This document shows positions 50,736-60,455 of a stretch of DNA of 64,000 bases, one piece after another; the first letter of the stretch is position 1, and every line of letters starts with the position of its first letter. A model generated the notes under the pieces. The model was not told the DNA's origin, ran no database searches, and saw only the letters and a list, made by a program, of their open reading frames with translations. The translations under genes were made by a program, and so were the position numbers. The DNA comes from Magnetococcales bacterium (GTDB lineage: Bacteria; Pseudomonadota; Magnetococcia; Magnetococcales; Magnetaquicoccaceae), in assembly GCA_015234115.1 (NCBI GenBank), contig JADFWP010000001.1, positions 124,001 through 188,000 on the forward strand. Direction: 5' to 3'.

Positions 50736-51518
50736 TCAGGCGGAGAGACTCAAGGAGAAGCTCTGGGTATCATCGTTCTGGTTCTGGGAGGCGGAGAGCA
50801 TGTACTGAACCAGGCCATAAGGGGTCACCGCCTTGGCAAGATCGGTGCTGTTGGCCGTGGCATCGCTCTGCTGACCGGAGCCAATCGCATCGAGCATCGC
50901 TTGCAACGCGTCGCTGTTGATCTGACCATTTCCGTCCTGGTCAAGCAGGCCGATCAACGATTGGGCGGCAGAGGTCGAGCCGCTCATCCCCATCCCTTCC
51001 GGAGGCGGGGGGGGCAGATGACCTTCGGCACGGGAACTCTCCATGTCGGCCTGCAACTCTTCCAGACTCACCTTGCCATCCTTGTTGGTGTCCGCAGCAT
51101 CGAACCGTTCGGAAAGCATCCCCTGGGCCTCATCCGATCCGATCACGCCATCCTGGTTCTGATCCATGCCGGTGAGCAGATCCTGGGCCGACGGGGGGGA
51201 ATGCGGACCACCCATGCCACCCATGCCACCCATGCCACCCATGCCGCCACCCGATCTGACCCGCATTTCGCTCTGAAAACTCTCCATGGCACTTTGCAAT
51301 TCCGCGCTGGAGAGCTTGCCGTCACTGTCGCTGTCCACGGTGGTGAACTGATCGGACAACGGCCCTTTGGCCTCGGAGGCGTCGAGATAACCGTCTCCGC
51401 TTTCATCCAGTTTTTTCATCAGGGCGGCCGCTGTGGGAGGCTTGCCCATGGGGCCTGCGCCCATCCTGCCCGAAACGCCGCCCATGCCCATCATGCCACC
51501 CATCGACATTGCATTCAT
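50736..51518 (-). CDS. EF-hand calcium-binding protein with Met/Gly-rich segments
   Basis: Five EF-loop-like motifs: DESGDGYLDASE, DSDSDGKLSSAE, DQNQDGVIGSDE, DTNKDGKVSLEE, DQDGNGQINSDA. Confidence 0.88.
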   Translation of the reverse strand: MNAMSMGGMMGMGGVSGRMGAGPMGKPPTAAALMKKLDESGDGYLDASEAKGPLSDQFTTVDSDSDGKLSSAELQSAMESFQSEMRVRSGGGMGGMGGMGGMGGPHSPPSAQDLLTGMDQNQDGVIGSDEAQGMLSERFDAADTNKDGKVSLEELQADMESSRAEGHLPPPPPEGMGMSGSTSAAQSLIGLLDQDGNGQINSDALQAMLDAIGSGQQSDATANSTDLAKAVTPYGLVQYMLSASQNQNDDTQSFSLSLSA

Positions 51519-51728
51519 GACCCATTCTCCTTCGACATTTAAGGTTCCCGCATCCGGATCGGATACGGCTCATCCCCATCTACGGTCCAGAAGCTTACCC
51601 GCCAACGATGTATGGATGTGTTCAGAAAAGGTCAGGAAGTGTAAAGGTCACTTCCCATCCCTGCAACAAGAGTTACAATAACAGTTTACATCCTTTTCCT
51701 CAACGGTTCCATCTTCTTTGGGGTCCCG

Positions 51729-52415
51729 ATGGTACGTCTGCTGCTGGTCGATGATGACCGTGAACTGTGTCTGATGATGTCACGTTATCTCCAGGCCGAA
51801 GGATTCGAGTGTCTTTGCCGGTACGATGGGGCGAGCGGATTGAAGCTGGCTTTGAAAGAGTCGTTCGATGCCGTGATCCTGGATGTGATGATGCCTGTCC
51901 TGAACGGCTTCGAGGTGTTGCGTCAACTGCGCGCCCGCAAGAACACTCCGGTGCTGATGCTCACCGCGCGCGGCGAGGATGTGGACAGCATTCTGGGTCT
52001 GGAGATCGGTGCCGACGACTATCTGACCAAACCGTGCAATCCCAAGGTGCTGGTGGCCCGACTGCGGGCCGTGCTGCGGCGCGGTCCGGTGAAAGCCGAT
52101 CAAACCACCTTGCAGGTCGCCTCCATCACCCTGCATCCCGGCTTGCGGGCGATTCAGGTGAACGGACAGGCGGTGGAACTGACCGGCGCCGAATTCAACC
52201 TGTTGCAAATCCTCATGCGCCATGCCGGCGCAGTGGTTTCCAAAGAACATCTCTGCCGCCAGGGGCTGGGTCGGGATCTGACCAGCTATGACCGCAGCGT
52301 GGATCTGCACATCAGCAACCTGCGTCGCAAACTCGGTCCAGCCGAGGATGGCTCGGCACGCATCGTCACCATTCGTGGCGGGGGCTATCAGCTCGCCGCC
52401 CCCCCGGAGTCCTGA
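51729..52415 (+). CDS. OmpR/CpxR-family response regulator
   Basis: VRLLLVDDDRELCLMMSRYLQAEGFE..DAVILDVMMPVLNGFEVLRQLR; C-terminal winged helix SYDRSVDLHISNLRRKLGP. Confidence 0.96.
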   Translation: MVRLLLVDDDRELCLMMSRYLQAEGFECLCRYDGASGLKLALKESFDAVILDVMMPVLNGFEVLRQLRARKNTPVLMLTARGEDVDSILGLEIGADDYLTKPCNPKVLVARLRAVLRRGPVKADQTTLQVASITLHPGLRAIQVNGQAVELTGAEFNLLQILMRHAGAVVSKEHLCRQGLGRDLTSYDRSVDLHISNLRRKLGPAEDGSARIVTIRGGGYQLAAPPES

Positions 52416-52418
52416 CCC

Positions 52419-53936
52419 ATGCGTTTTTTTCTCAAACTTTTCCTCTCCTTTTGGCTGGTGGTCTCGCTGCTGGGCGGCGGTTTCTTCTGGAGTGGCCACC
52501 AGGTGCGCGACCTGATCGAACCGCTCATGGAGGCCCACCTCGACGAGGTGTTGAAAAAACGGCTTGAGGTGGTGGCATTGCTGGAAAATCAGGGCAAAGC
52601 CGCAACCCGGAACTTTCTGGAAAACCACACCGGTTTTGATGAAATTCTGGTCTACGAGCAACCCGATCGCGACATCCTGGACCGGCCCCTGCCCGATTAC
52701 ATGACCCGACCCGGCCCACCACATCCCCCCGATCATCCGAACAGGCAACCCCCTCCTCCGGGATTCCGGGGCGGGCCTGCCATGCCGGGACCGTTCGGCG
52801 CTTATGCCCCGCATCCGCCCCATGACGCTCCCCCCCCCCATGGCGCTCCACCCCCTCCTGAAGGGAGCGCCTTCCCCGGTGGTGGCATGCGCGTTCGTCC
52901 GCCGCATGTACCCATCGAGGTCAAGGATCAGGATGGCAACACCTATCGGGTGGCCATCACCCGGATGATCTCTCCCGGTCTGCTGGCCTGGCAAAAGTAT
53001 CCCTTTTTCCCGTTCGTGGTGCTGCTGATCAGCGGCGCCGTGGTTTTTCCTCTGGCACGCCATTTCACCCGGCCACTGCGACGGCTGCAAGGGGCCACTC
53101 TGCGCCTCGCCGAGGGAGAATTGACAACCCGCGCGCCGGTGCCGCGTCGGATTCTCTCCGATGAACTGGATGATCTGGCACGGGATTTCAATTTCATGGC
53201 CGAACGGCTCGAAGCCCTGTTCCATGGTCAGAAACGTCTGCTGCGGGATGTCTCCCACGAGTTGCGCTCGCCTCTGGCACGGATGCGCGTGGCTTTGGGA
53301 TTGGCAGAACAGGAAAATTCCGGCGTGCGTGGCGAATACTGGCAACGGGTCAATCTGGAACTGGACCGGATCGACACCCTGATTGGCCAGATCATCCGCG
53401 TCTCCCGTCCGGAGGCGCCGGATCAGGTGCCCAAGGATGTCCTGGTGGATCTGGCCGCCCTGGTGGAAACCGTGATCGCGGATGCCCGGTTCGAAAGCAG
53501 CGACCGCGCCATTTCATTGCTCATCGGACGTCTGGATCCGGTGATGCTCTGGGCCGATGGCGGCGCGCTCCATTCAGCCGTGGAAAATGTGGTACGCAAT
53601 GCCTTGCGGCACGCGCCGAAGGGCAGCGAAGTGCAGATTCAACTGGTGCGCCACGAGGATCAGGCCCGGATTCTGGTCCAGGATCAGGGACCGGGAGTCC
53701 CCGCAGCCGATCTGCCCCGCATCACCGAACCTTTTTTCCGGGGAAACGATGCCGGGGAACGAACCAATGGCAGTGGTGGTCATGGCCTGGGTCTGGCCAT
53801 TGCCGCCTGCGCATTGCGCGACCATGGCGGCACCTTCCTCGCCCGCAATCGCCCGGCAGGCGGTCTGGAAGTGGAAATGACCCTGCCCGTGCCAGCCATG
53901 CCCCACTGGGAGGAGGAAAACCACGAACCAGGTTGA
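52419..53936 (+). CDS. CpxA-like sensor histidine kinase with Pro/His-rich periplasmic region
   Basis: Two TM segments, HAMP, HisKA RLLRDVSHELRSPLARMRVALGLAE, HATPase; sensor segment RPGPPHPPDHPNRQPPPPGFRGG... Confidence 0.95.
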   Translation: MRFFLKLFLSFWLVVSLLGGGFFWSGHQVRDLIEPLMEAHLDEVLKKRLEVVALLENQGKAATRNFLENHTGFDEILVYEQPDRDILDRPLPDYMTRPGPPHPPDHPNRQPPPPGFRGGPAMPGPFGAYAPHPPHDAPPPHGAPPPPEGSAFPGGGMRVRPPHVPIEVKDQDGNTYRVAITRMISPGLLAWQKYPFFPFVVLLISGAVVFPLARHFTRPLRRLQGATLRLAEGELTTRAPVPRRILSDELDDLARDFNFMAERLEALFHGQKRLLRDVSHELRSPLARMRVALGLAEQENSGVRGEYWQRVNLELDRIDTLIGQIIRVSRPEAPDQVPKDVLVDLAALVETVIADARFESSDRAISLLIGRLDPVMLWADGGALHSAVENVVRNALRHAPKGSEVQIQLVRHEDQARILVQDQGPGVPAADLPRITEPFFRGNDAGERTNGSGGHGLGLAIAACALRDHGGTFLARNRPAGGLEVEMTLPVPAMPHWEEENHEPG

Positions 53937-54155
53937 CCTGGTTGATGACGATCATCAATCGTCATGCGCTTCGGATTTGGCTTGAATAGGCGTGATCATT
54001 TTATCGAATGTCAACACGCCCTGGACAGGATGAAACTCGTTGCCGCCATGAACGCGCAGTATTAGGCAGACCGCCAGAAAATGTTCTGCTGTCATAACGG
54101 ACCATCATCTGCCCGCCGCCTGCCCCTCACCAGAAGACAAGCGGTCGTGCCTGAT

Positions 54156-54992
54156 TCAACCAAACCGGAATGCTGACAAAGTGGTTTCCATGACGCGATC
54201 CGAAAAAACACGTTGACCATGGTCCTCCCCAGCCGCACCTGCAACCAACATCAGGGGCAGCAGATGCTCTTCGGCGCGTGGAGGATGAGACAGCCGTGCA
54301 GCAGGGGCCTGCTCCCAATGAATCAGCCGCTCTGCACGTAACTCCGCTTCCGTCTCGACCGTGGCGGTCAGCCACTGGTCAAAGGCGTCCGAAATCGGCC
54401 CGAACATGGGATCTCCATAGCCACGCATATTGTGGAAACTCATGCCGCTGCCCATGATCGACACCCCCTCGTCACGCAAGGGTGCCAACGCCCGACCAGC
54501 CTGAAGATGCGCCACGGGATCCAGACTGGCCAGCAGAGAGAGTTGCACCACCGGGATTTCCGCCTTCGGGAAAATCACCTTCAAGGGGATGAACATCCCG
54601 TGATCGAATCCTCGGGTCGGATGCCGGTTCGCCGGGATTCCGGCCTGACTCAGCAATGCCGCGATCCGTTCCGCCAACCAGGGCGCGCCGGATGCCGGAT
54701 AGCGGAGTTGGTAGGTGTGTGGCGGGAATCCGAAATAGTCATAGATCAGCGTCGGTTTTTCCCCACTGCCGATGCCGAAGGAAGGCTCGATCCAATGGGC
54801 CGAGACGCATACGATGGCCTTCGGAGGCTGCGGCAACAGGTCTGGAATTTCTTTGAGAAACCGTTCCATGGTGTGCCATGCACCCGGAGGATTCCAATCC
54901 ATGAAGAAACAGGGACCACCACCGTGCGGGATATACCACACCGGTTGGCGTGAGGAAAATTCGTCGATGGCAGAGTTTTCAGGCGTGATCAT
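54156..54992 (-). CDS. DODA-type extradiol ring-cleavage dioxygenase (YgiD-like)
   Basis: VWYIPHGGGPCFF, IVCVSAHWI, RGFDHGMFIPLKVIFPKAEIPVVQLSL, GSGMSFHNMR. Confidence 0.9.
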   Translation of the reverse strand: MITPENSAIDEFSSRQPVWYIPHGGGPCFFMDWNPPGAWHTMERFLKEIPDLLPQPPKAIVCVSAHWIEPSFGIGSGEKPTLIYDYFGFPPHTYQLRYPASGAPWLAERIAALLSQAGIPANRHPTRGFDHGMFIPLKVIFPKAEIPVVQLSLLASLDPVAHLQAGRALAPLRDEGVSIMGSGMSFHNMRGYGDPMFGPISDAFDQWLTATVETEAELRAERLIHWEQAPAARLSHPPRAEEHLLPLMLVAGAAGEDHGQRVFSDRVMETTLSAFRFG

Positions 54993-55052
54993 GGCGACCT
55001 CTCTGGGGGGAAAAAAGGGACGAAATGGCAGATTTGCCGCCGCGAACCGGAC

Positions 55053-55751
55053 TCAAGCCAGATCGAACAACAGGATTTCCGTGTTGCCGCGACCGATGGC
55101 CCGCACCTCGCGTTCCTGACTCAGGGCAAGCCCATCACCTCCAGATACGCGCAAGCCGTTGATCTCCAACTCGCCCGATACGACCTGCACCCAGGCATGG
55201 CGGCTCGGATGCAGCAGATGGACCGCCGTCTCTCCGGAATCCAGAATCAACCCGAACAAACGCACATCCTGATGAATGGTCAAGCATGGGTCTGCCTCAT
55301 CCGGGGAGGCAATCAGACGAAAACGCCCCCGTCGCTCCTCCACGGGAAAGCTCTGTTGCTGGTATCCCGGTGGCAGCCCCTTTCTGTCGGGCAGTATCCA
55401 GATCTGCAAGAAATGCGTCGGTTCGGTCGTGGACGGATTATGTTCGCTGTGACGGATGCCGGAACCGGCGGTCATGCACTGCACCTGACCGGCGTGCAGT
55501 ATCGATTCCACGCCGGTGCTATCCAGATGCCGCAGACTGCCCTGGATCACAAAAGAGATCACCTCCATATCCCGATGACCGTGCAGGTCGAACCCGGTGC
55601 CAGGCTGGATCACATCTTCATTGATGACCCGCAGGCTGCGGAATCCCATTTGGTGCGGGTCATAATAATCCGCAAAAGAGAAGGTGTGTCGGGTCTGCAG
55701 CCATATGTGATCGGCGGTTCCTCTCTCCTGGGCGTGACGGATGGTGATCAT
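55053..55751 (-). CDS. Pirin-family protein (YhhW-like)
   Basis: HTFSFADYYDPHQMGFRSLRVINEDVIQPGTGFDLHGHRDMEVISFVIQGSLRHLDSTG..GSGIRHSEHN. Confidence 0.92.
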   Translation of the reverse strand: MITIRHAQERGTADHIWLQTRHTFSFADYYDPHQMGFRSLRVINEDVIQPGTGFDLHGHRDMEVISFVIQGSLRHLDSTGVESILHAGQVQCMTAGSGIRHSEHNPSTTEPTHFLQIWILPDRKGLPPGYQQQSFPVEERRGRFRLIASPDEADPCLTIHQDVRLFGLILDSGETAVHLLHPSRHAWVQVVSGELEINGLRVSGGDGLALSQEREVRAIGRGNTEILLFDLA

Positions 55752-56011
55752 GCTGTGTGCTCCCTGGCATTCGGGTGACGGGTGAAAAAAGAGTCTATCG
55801 AAACCAGATCCGGTTTGACAATTCCGTTCTTGCGTAAACCATGATGATCACATCCGCATTCCCCGACAGACTGCCCTGGGTGTCTCCCACCGTCCGGTCA
55901 TCTGCTCCAACCGTTCGGGGTGCCGGTACGTCAGAAACAAGAAGAAAGGCCGGATACACGCAGGGCCATGGTGCAATATGTGAGGCTTTTATTGGCTTGT
56001 TGCTATTGTGT

Positions 56012-56908
56012 TTATTCATCTTTTAACAATTTTCCTGTAATTTTTGATTGGCCAACCTCATAAATCAAAAAGGGATTTTCTTTGACACCAGTTAACCGAA
56101 CAATTGCATATCTTGAAAAAGATACTCCTGTCCCATCCTTTGCTTCTGATTGAATTCTGTAGACACCTATATTCGGTTCCGAAGACTGATCTTCTGACTC
56201 TCTTAATGATTCTCGTTCAGATAATATTTTTTTCAACTCAGTTTCACTCAAATCTGATAAAGCCTTTAATACCTGAACGGGTGCCGTTTTTTTTTCTGGC
56301 TTTGCTTGTTGAGAATAAACAGTAACCACAGACTGGATGACATTATAAATCTCATCAGTCATACCCAAAACAAGCCGTAGCTCTTTTACACTTTCAAAAG
56401 GAGCATGTTTTGCTCCATAGGCTAATCCAACCTCACGATAATTTAGATCTTTGGCATGATTTAATTTCTTTGGATCATTTTTCTCTCTCCAGTCTATAAT
56501 GGCATCAGCCAAAGAGGAATCTATCTCTAACTCGGCATAGAGAGAAGAAAATAATTTCTGCAACAACTCCTTCGATGCCATATTCAGATCTATTTTTCCT
56601 CCTTCATCCTGAACATTGACCTGGAGATCTCCCTTTCTCATTTTAATTTTATGGAAGGCACCGTTTGGTGACCATCTATTTTTTGAATTTGAGTTAAGCA
56701 AAAAGTATATCGCAGTTTCAATTCCTCCATCTGCTATAGCCATCATCTGAATACGTTCAATAGTATTCTTGACCATCTTGATTTCCATTCTGGTATCTGC
56801 AGAAAAAGCCATCAGAATCAAGGAAAGAATGACAATTCCCCAAAGAACAGACACTAAAGCAAAACCGTGATTCTTTCGTTGATTTACACTCACACTCCAC
56901 GGCCCCAT
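56012..56908 (-). CDS. gspK: Type II secretion system minor pseudopilin GspK
   Basis: Prepilin-like KNHGFALVSVLWGIVILSLIL; GspK SAM-like region GGKIDLNMASKELLQKLFSSLYAEL..DAIIDWREKNDP. ORF start lies in IS66-derived sequence; GTG within VSVNQRKNHGF may be the native start. Confidence 0.88.
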   Translation of the reverse strand: MGPWSVSVNQRKNHGFALVSVLWGIVILSLILMAFSADTRMEIKMVKNTIERIQMMAIADGGIETAIYFLLNSNSKNRWSPNGAFHKIKMRKGDLQVNVQDEGGKIDLNMASKELLQKLFSSLYAELEIDSSLADAIIDWREKNDPKKLNHAKDLNYREVGLAYGAKHAPFESVKELRLVLGMTDEIYNVIQSVVTVYSQQAKPEKKTAPVQVLKALSDLSETELKKILSERESLRESEDQSSEPNIGVYRIQSEAKDGTGVSFSRYAIVRLTGVKENPFLIYEVGQSKITGKLLKDE

Positions 56909-57490
56909 TTCTCATCCCGAAAACCATGCCACAGGTCAAAAAGCTCCCTGGCCGCATCCAGAAGCCCCTTGCCCACCCTGGCAGCACCCCCATCACGCTC
57001 GGACATGGCCTGGAATTCCCGCATCAGATGCGCCCAACAAAACTGCCGTCGTTCCAGGGGCCAGTCGTTGGCCACCCCACCGGTCGGTGATCAAAACACC
57101 ACAAAACCCTTCCAGCAACCGATTGGCGGCCTTCTTGCCACGACTGGCGTGGATCATGAATACCGTCACCAGCGAGGTGACCATCACCCACAACCAGACC
57201 CGCTTCTTCGACTCGCGCCAACTGGTTTCGTCCGCATTGGCCTCGTGTTGACTGCGTGCGAATCGACCGGCTTCCTCTACCAACCCGGACAACGCTTGGC
57301 TTACAGCCTTCTCGCAACCACTGACGCTGCCTAACGCCATCTCCACCCCGAGCATGTCCGACAGCAGTGACAACACCGTCCTCTTGCTCAGCCGATACCC
57401 ACCGGCAACAGATGCATCTGCTTCCGATCCGGTTCCCGAAAGAATCCCGCCATCGCTTCCTCCTGATCCCGCATGGTCAATGACGGCCAT
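56890..57490 (-). mobile_element. IS66-family transposase remnant (internal fragment, frameshifted)
   Basis: GYRLSKRTVLSLLSDMLGVEMALGSVSGCEKAVSQAL..ANADETSWRE..KRVWLWVMVTSLVTVFMIHASRGKKAANRLLEGFCGVLITDRWGG, continued in another frame as NDWPLERRQFCWAHLMREFQAM; both termini missing. Confidence 0.9.
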
Positions 57491-57686
57491 TCTACCAAAT
57501 TTTAGGCTCTTGTCCCCTATTCTGCGACAGGCTCTGAACCGGGCTTGTCTTCTTGCTTTTGATATATTACTTTAATGATTGTCAAATAACAAATCAATAT
57601 AAATGCCTGTGACGGACACTCACCTCAACTTACAAACCATCCCCTGCCAAAATATGGGCAGTGGATGGTGAATGGTTAACTGTTTT

Positions 57687-59945
57687 TTATGGTCCACTAT
57701 CCGTATTTTTTCCTGGTAACCGGTTTAGAAGTTTAGTATCATACTTATCATCAGATCTTTCAAGTTTTTTGTTTAGAGGGATGACAGTCTTTAATTTTTT
57801 TCTTAGTTCATCGGTTAATTGGCGCACTTCACCCATAGAAGAAACAACGCGAGGAGTGATCAAAACAAGTAATTCTGTGCGCTCAGTTGTTCGGTCTGTT
57901 CCACCAAACAAAGCACCTAAAACTGGCAATTTATTTAACAAAGGAATACCCGAGTCAACTTGGTTGGACTTGTCTTTGATAAGTCCTCCAAGCGCAATAG
58001 TTTCTCCACTTTGAACCGCAACAGTACTCGATAGTTTCCGTTGTTGGATGGTTGGAGAGTCAATACCAGAAACATTCGTAGAGCTGACATCACTGACCTC
58101 CTGGTCAATTTCCATGATCAATAGTCCATTGGAGTTGACTCGTGGCTTGACCGTAAGAATTGTACCTGTATCTCGGTATTCAACACCGCTAATTATCGTT
58201 GTATTGTTAGTTGCGGCTGGATCCCGAGCAGACATGGTAACAACAGGAACTTGATTGCCGACCTTCAGTTTGGCTTCATAGTTATTAAGAACCATGATTT
58301 GGGGTGATGAAATAACTTTCAAATCAGTGACAGATTCAAGAGCATTCAATATGGTTGTGATACCAACATTCCCTGTAGCTAAAAATGAAAAACCTGGAAA
58401 TGCAGAGGCAATATTATTTGAATTTGTCTCACTCAGTGTAAAACTAGCATTTCCTCTCTTAAGAAACCATTGAAGACCATAGCTAAGATCTTTAGTAAGA
58501 GTTACTTCTGCAACAGTTGCTTCAATGAATACCTGCAAGGGCATTACATCCAATTTCTGAAGTGCATTTTCAACCATGCGATATTTTTTTGCAGTTGCAT
58601 GAATCAATAGAGCATTATTGGCTTCGCTTGCAATTATTTTGATATCTTCATTATTGGATTCTTTTGAAATTGCTTTAATGTCTTCCTTGTTTCCTGATGG
58701 TTTTACATCGGCAGATAAGGAAGATTTCTGGCTGGCGGCAGATCTAACGGTTACAGGTTTTGTCCCAGGAGCAAAACTAACCGAAGGGTTGCTGTTTTTG
58801 GAGTTGCTGAAAATTTCTATTAATACTTTGGAGATTTGCTCCGCTCGACCATTTTGGACGTAATAAACAAACAACTTTTGCTCATCACTACCTGTTTTGT
58901 CAAGTCGCTTGATCCAAGATCCTATTTTCTCCAGATATTCCGGTTGCGTAGAAATAGCCAGCACGCCATTTATTCGATCAACAGGAATTAATCGAACCAT
59001 ACCAGAAATAGGGCCGTCACCTTCCAACTTAAAAAGATCTTTTAACTCTTCAATTAATATTTTGGCATCTACAAAATCAACTTGAAAAAGGCTTGTTGAC
59101 ATCCCCTTTAACCAGTCCACATCAAATAATTCAATAGTGTCTAACAACGCATCCAACTCTCTTTGTGTTCCCGCTATGATGATAATATTTTTGCTGGAAT
59201 CGATACGAAGAACACTACCCTTTGAACTCATTGGTTCGAGTATCTTACGCATCTCCTCGGGAGATATAAAATTTAATGGCACAACCTGAATTCCAAACCC
59301 GATTTTGTTTTTCCCGGTCCTATCTATGGCAATTGCCGAGTTACCAAGAGTTGCAGAGTTAGCAGGAAGGATTTTAAACAGGTCCGAATCATCCGACTTA
59401 ACAATAATCGCACTAAGCAGTCGTAAAGCCTCTTCAAGGGAGGCCAACAAGTCTTCCGGATCAATGGGATGACTTGTCCGAATGGTTATGTTTCCAATAA
59501 CTCGCGAGTCAATTACATAATTAGATTTCAAAACTTCAGAAAAAACAGACCGAACCACCTCACGAATGTCAGTGTCAACAAAATTCAGGGTAACTTTTCC
59601 TCCAGGCAACTTTATGGCTGGAGGAGATTTCAATCCCTTTGGAATAACGAATTTACCGGTTCCAGGGTAGATACTCTCTTTTACTGGCTTTTGATCACCA
59701 TTCATTAAAAACTGTTCTTGAGAAATAGCTGGTTTGTTAACAGAATCATCTCTCTCTTGATTTTTTTTCCCTTGATTTTCGACAATCAATTCTCTCGGAG
59801 AATCTGAAGCCAAATTGGATTGATTAGCCTCTTTGCCTGGGACGGTAATGTCCAGAGACTTTTTGGCGCAACCAGAAAAAAGCAAAAACAATAAAAAGCT
59901 AAAAAACAAGTTTCCTGTAAAATGCATTTTTTTGCATGAACTCAT
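57687..59945 (-). CDS. gspD: Type II secretion secretin GspD (lipoprotein signal)
   Basis: MSSCKKMHFTGNLFFSFLLFLLFSGCAKKS lipobox; VTLNFVDTDIREVVRSVFSEVL; secretin VPVVTMSARDP..SSTVAVQSGETIALGGLIKD..LVLITPRVV. Confidence 0.95.
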   Translation of the reverse strand: MSSCKKMHFTGNLFFSFLLFLLFSGCAKKSLDITVPGKEANQSNLASDSPRELIVENQGKKNQERDDSVNKPAISQEQFLMNGDQKPVKESIYPGTGKFVIPKGLKSPPAIKLPGGKVTLNFVDTDIREVVRSVFSEVLKSNYVIDSRVIGNITIRTSHPIDPEDLLASLEEALRLLSAIIVKSDDSDLFKILPANSATLGNSAIAIDRTGKNKIGFGIQVVPLNFISPEEMRKILEPMSSKGSVLRIDSSKNIIIIAGTQRELDALLDTIELFDVDWLKGMSTSLFQVDFVDAKILIEELKDLFKLEGDGPISGMVRLIPVDRINGVLAISTQPEYLEKIGSWIKRLDKTGSDEQKLFVYYVQNGRAEQISKVLIEIFSNSKNSNPSVSFAPGTKPVTVRSAASQKSSLSADVKPSGNKEDIKAISKESNNEDIKIIASEANNALLIHATAKKYRMVENALQKLDVMPLQVFIEATVAEVTLTKDLSYGLQWFLKRGNASFTLSETNSNNIASAFPGFSFLATGNVGITTILNALESVTDLKVISSPQIMVLNNYEAKLKVGNQVPVVTMSARDPAATNNTTIISGVEYRDTGTILTVKPRVNSNGLLIMEIDQEVSDVSSTNVSGIDSPTIQQRKLSSTVAVQSGETIALGGLIKDKSNQVDSGIPLLNKLPVLGALFGGTDRTTERTELLVLITPRVVSSMGEVRQLTDELRKKLKTVIPLNKKLERSDDKYDTKLLNRLPGKNTDSGP

Positions 59946-59946
59946 G

Positions 59947-60353
59947 ACATCACCCCTTATATGCTGATTCAGCGAAAATCGAACAAACAACCCTTTTGAA
60001 TAAGCTACTCTCCGTTCCTTCCTGGAAGTCATCCAGGAACATCGGATTGCGTTTTTTGAGGTATGGTGGGTCTACCATCTGATGGGGAAATGCCGAGGGG
60101 ATTTTGCCCATCGCATCAAAATCAGCTCGGAGGTCCCAACCAAGTGATCCCTTAACGGTTTGCTCGCCAGCATCGCCTGCCGCCATTTCCCCAGGGGTAC
60201 CCTCAAATGCAACTTTCTCTGCCACTGGTAGAAAAGTGTAAGATGCAACCCATATTGGTCACAGATGTCTGAGACCGGCACTTTGTTGATCGAGTATTCC
60301 CGTAGGGTGGTTGTCTTCTCCTATGTGGAATATCTTCTGCGCTTCTTTTCCAT
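59947..60353 (-). mobile_element. Decayed IS3/IS911-type OrfA-like transposase remnant
   Basis: From ATG 60353: MEKKRRRYST*EKTTTLREYSINKVPVSDICDQYGLHLTLFYQWQRKLHLR with an in-frame TAG and no recognisable downstream catalytic ORF. Confidence 0.75.
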
Positions 60354-60455
60354 GGTGCGGTCCTCTGTTTGGCAGTCATTATATGTAGCCCGGCTAACGA
60401 ACATAAATGTTAGATTATAACTGCGGAGAAATGCTTAGTCTTTGCACTTTTTCTA

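Noticed and set aside
53945-53965. ATGACGAT-CATCA-ATCGTCAT hairpin after the CpxA-like kinase, as a terminator
   Set aside because: Only an 8-bp stem and no T-tract; too weak to call a terminator from sequence alone.
55795-56026. Overlapping 61-74 aa ORFs between pirin and gspK
   Set aside because: Opposing short ORFs without motif, RBS or coherent composition; probably intergenic at the GC transition.
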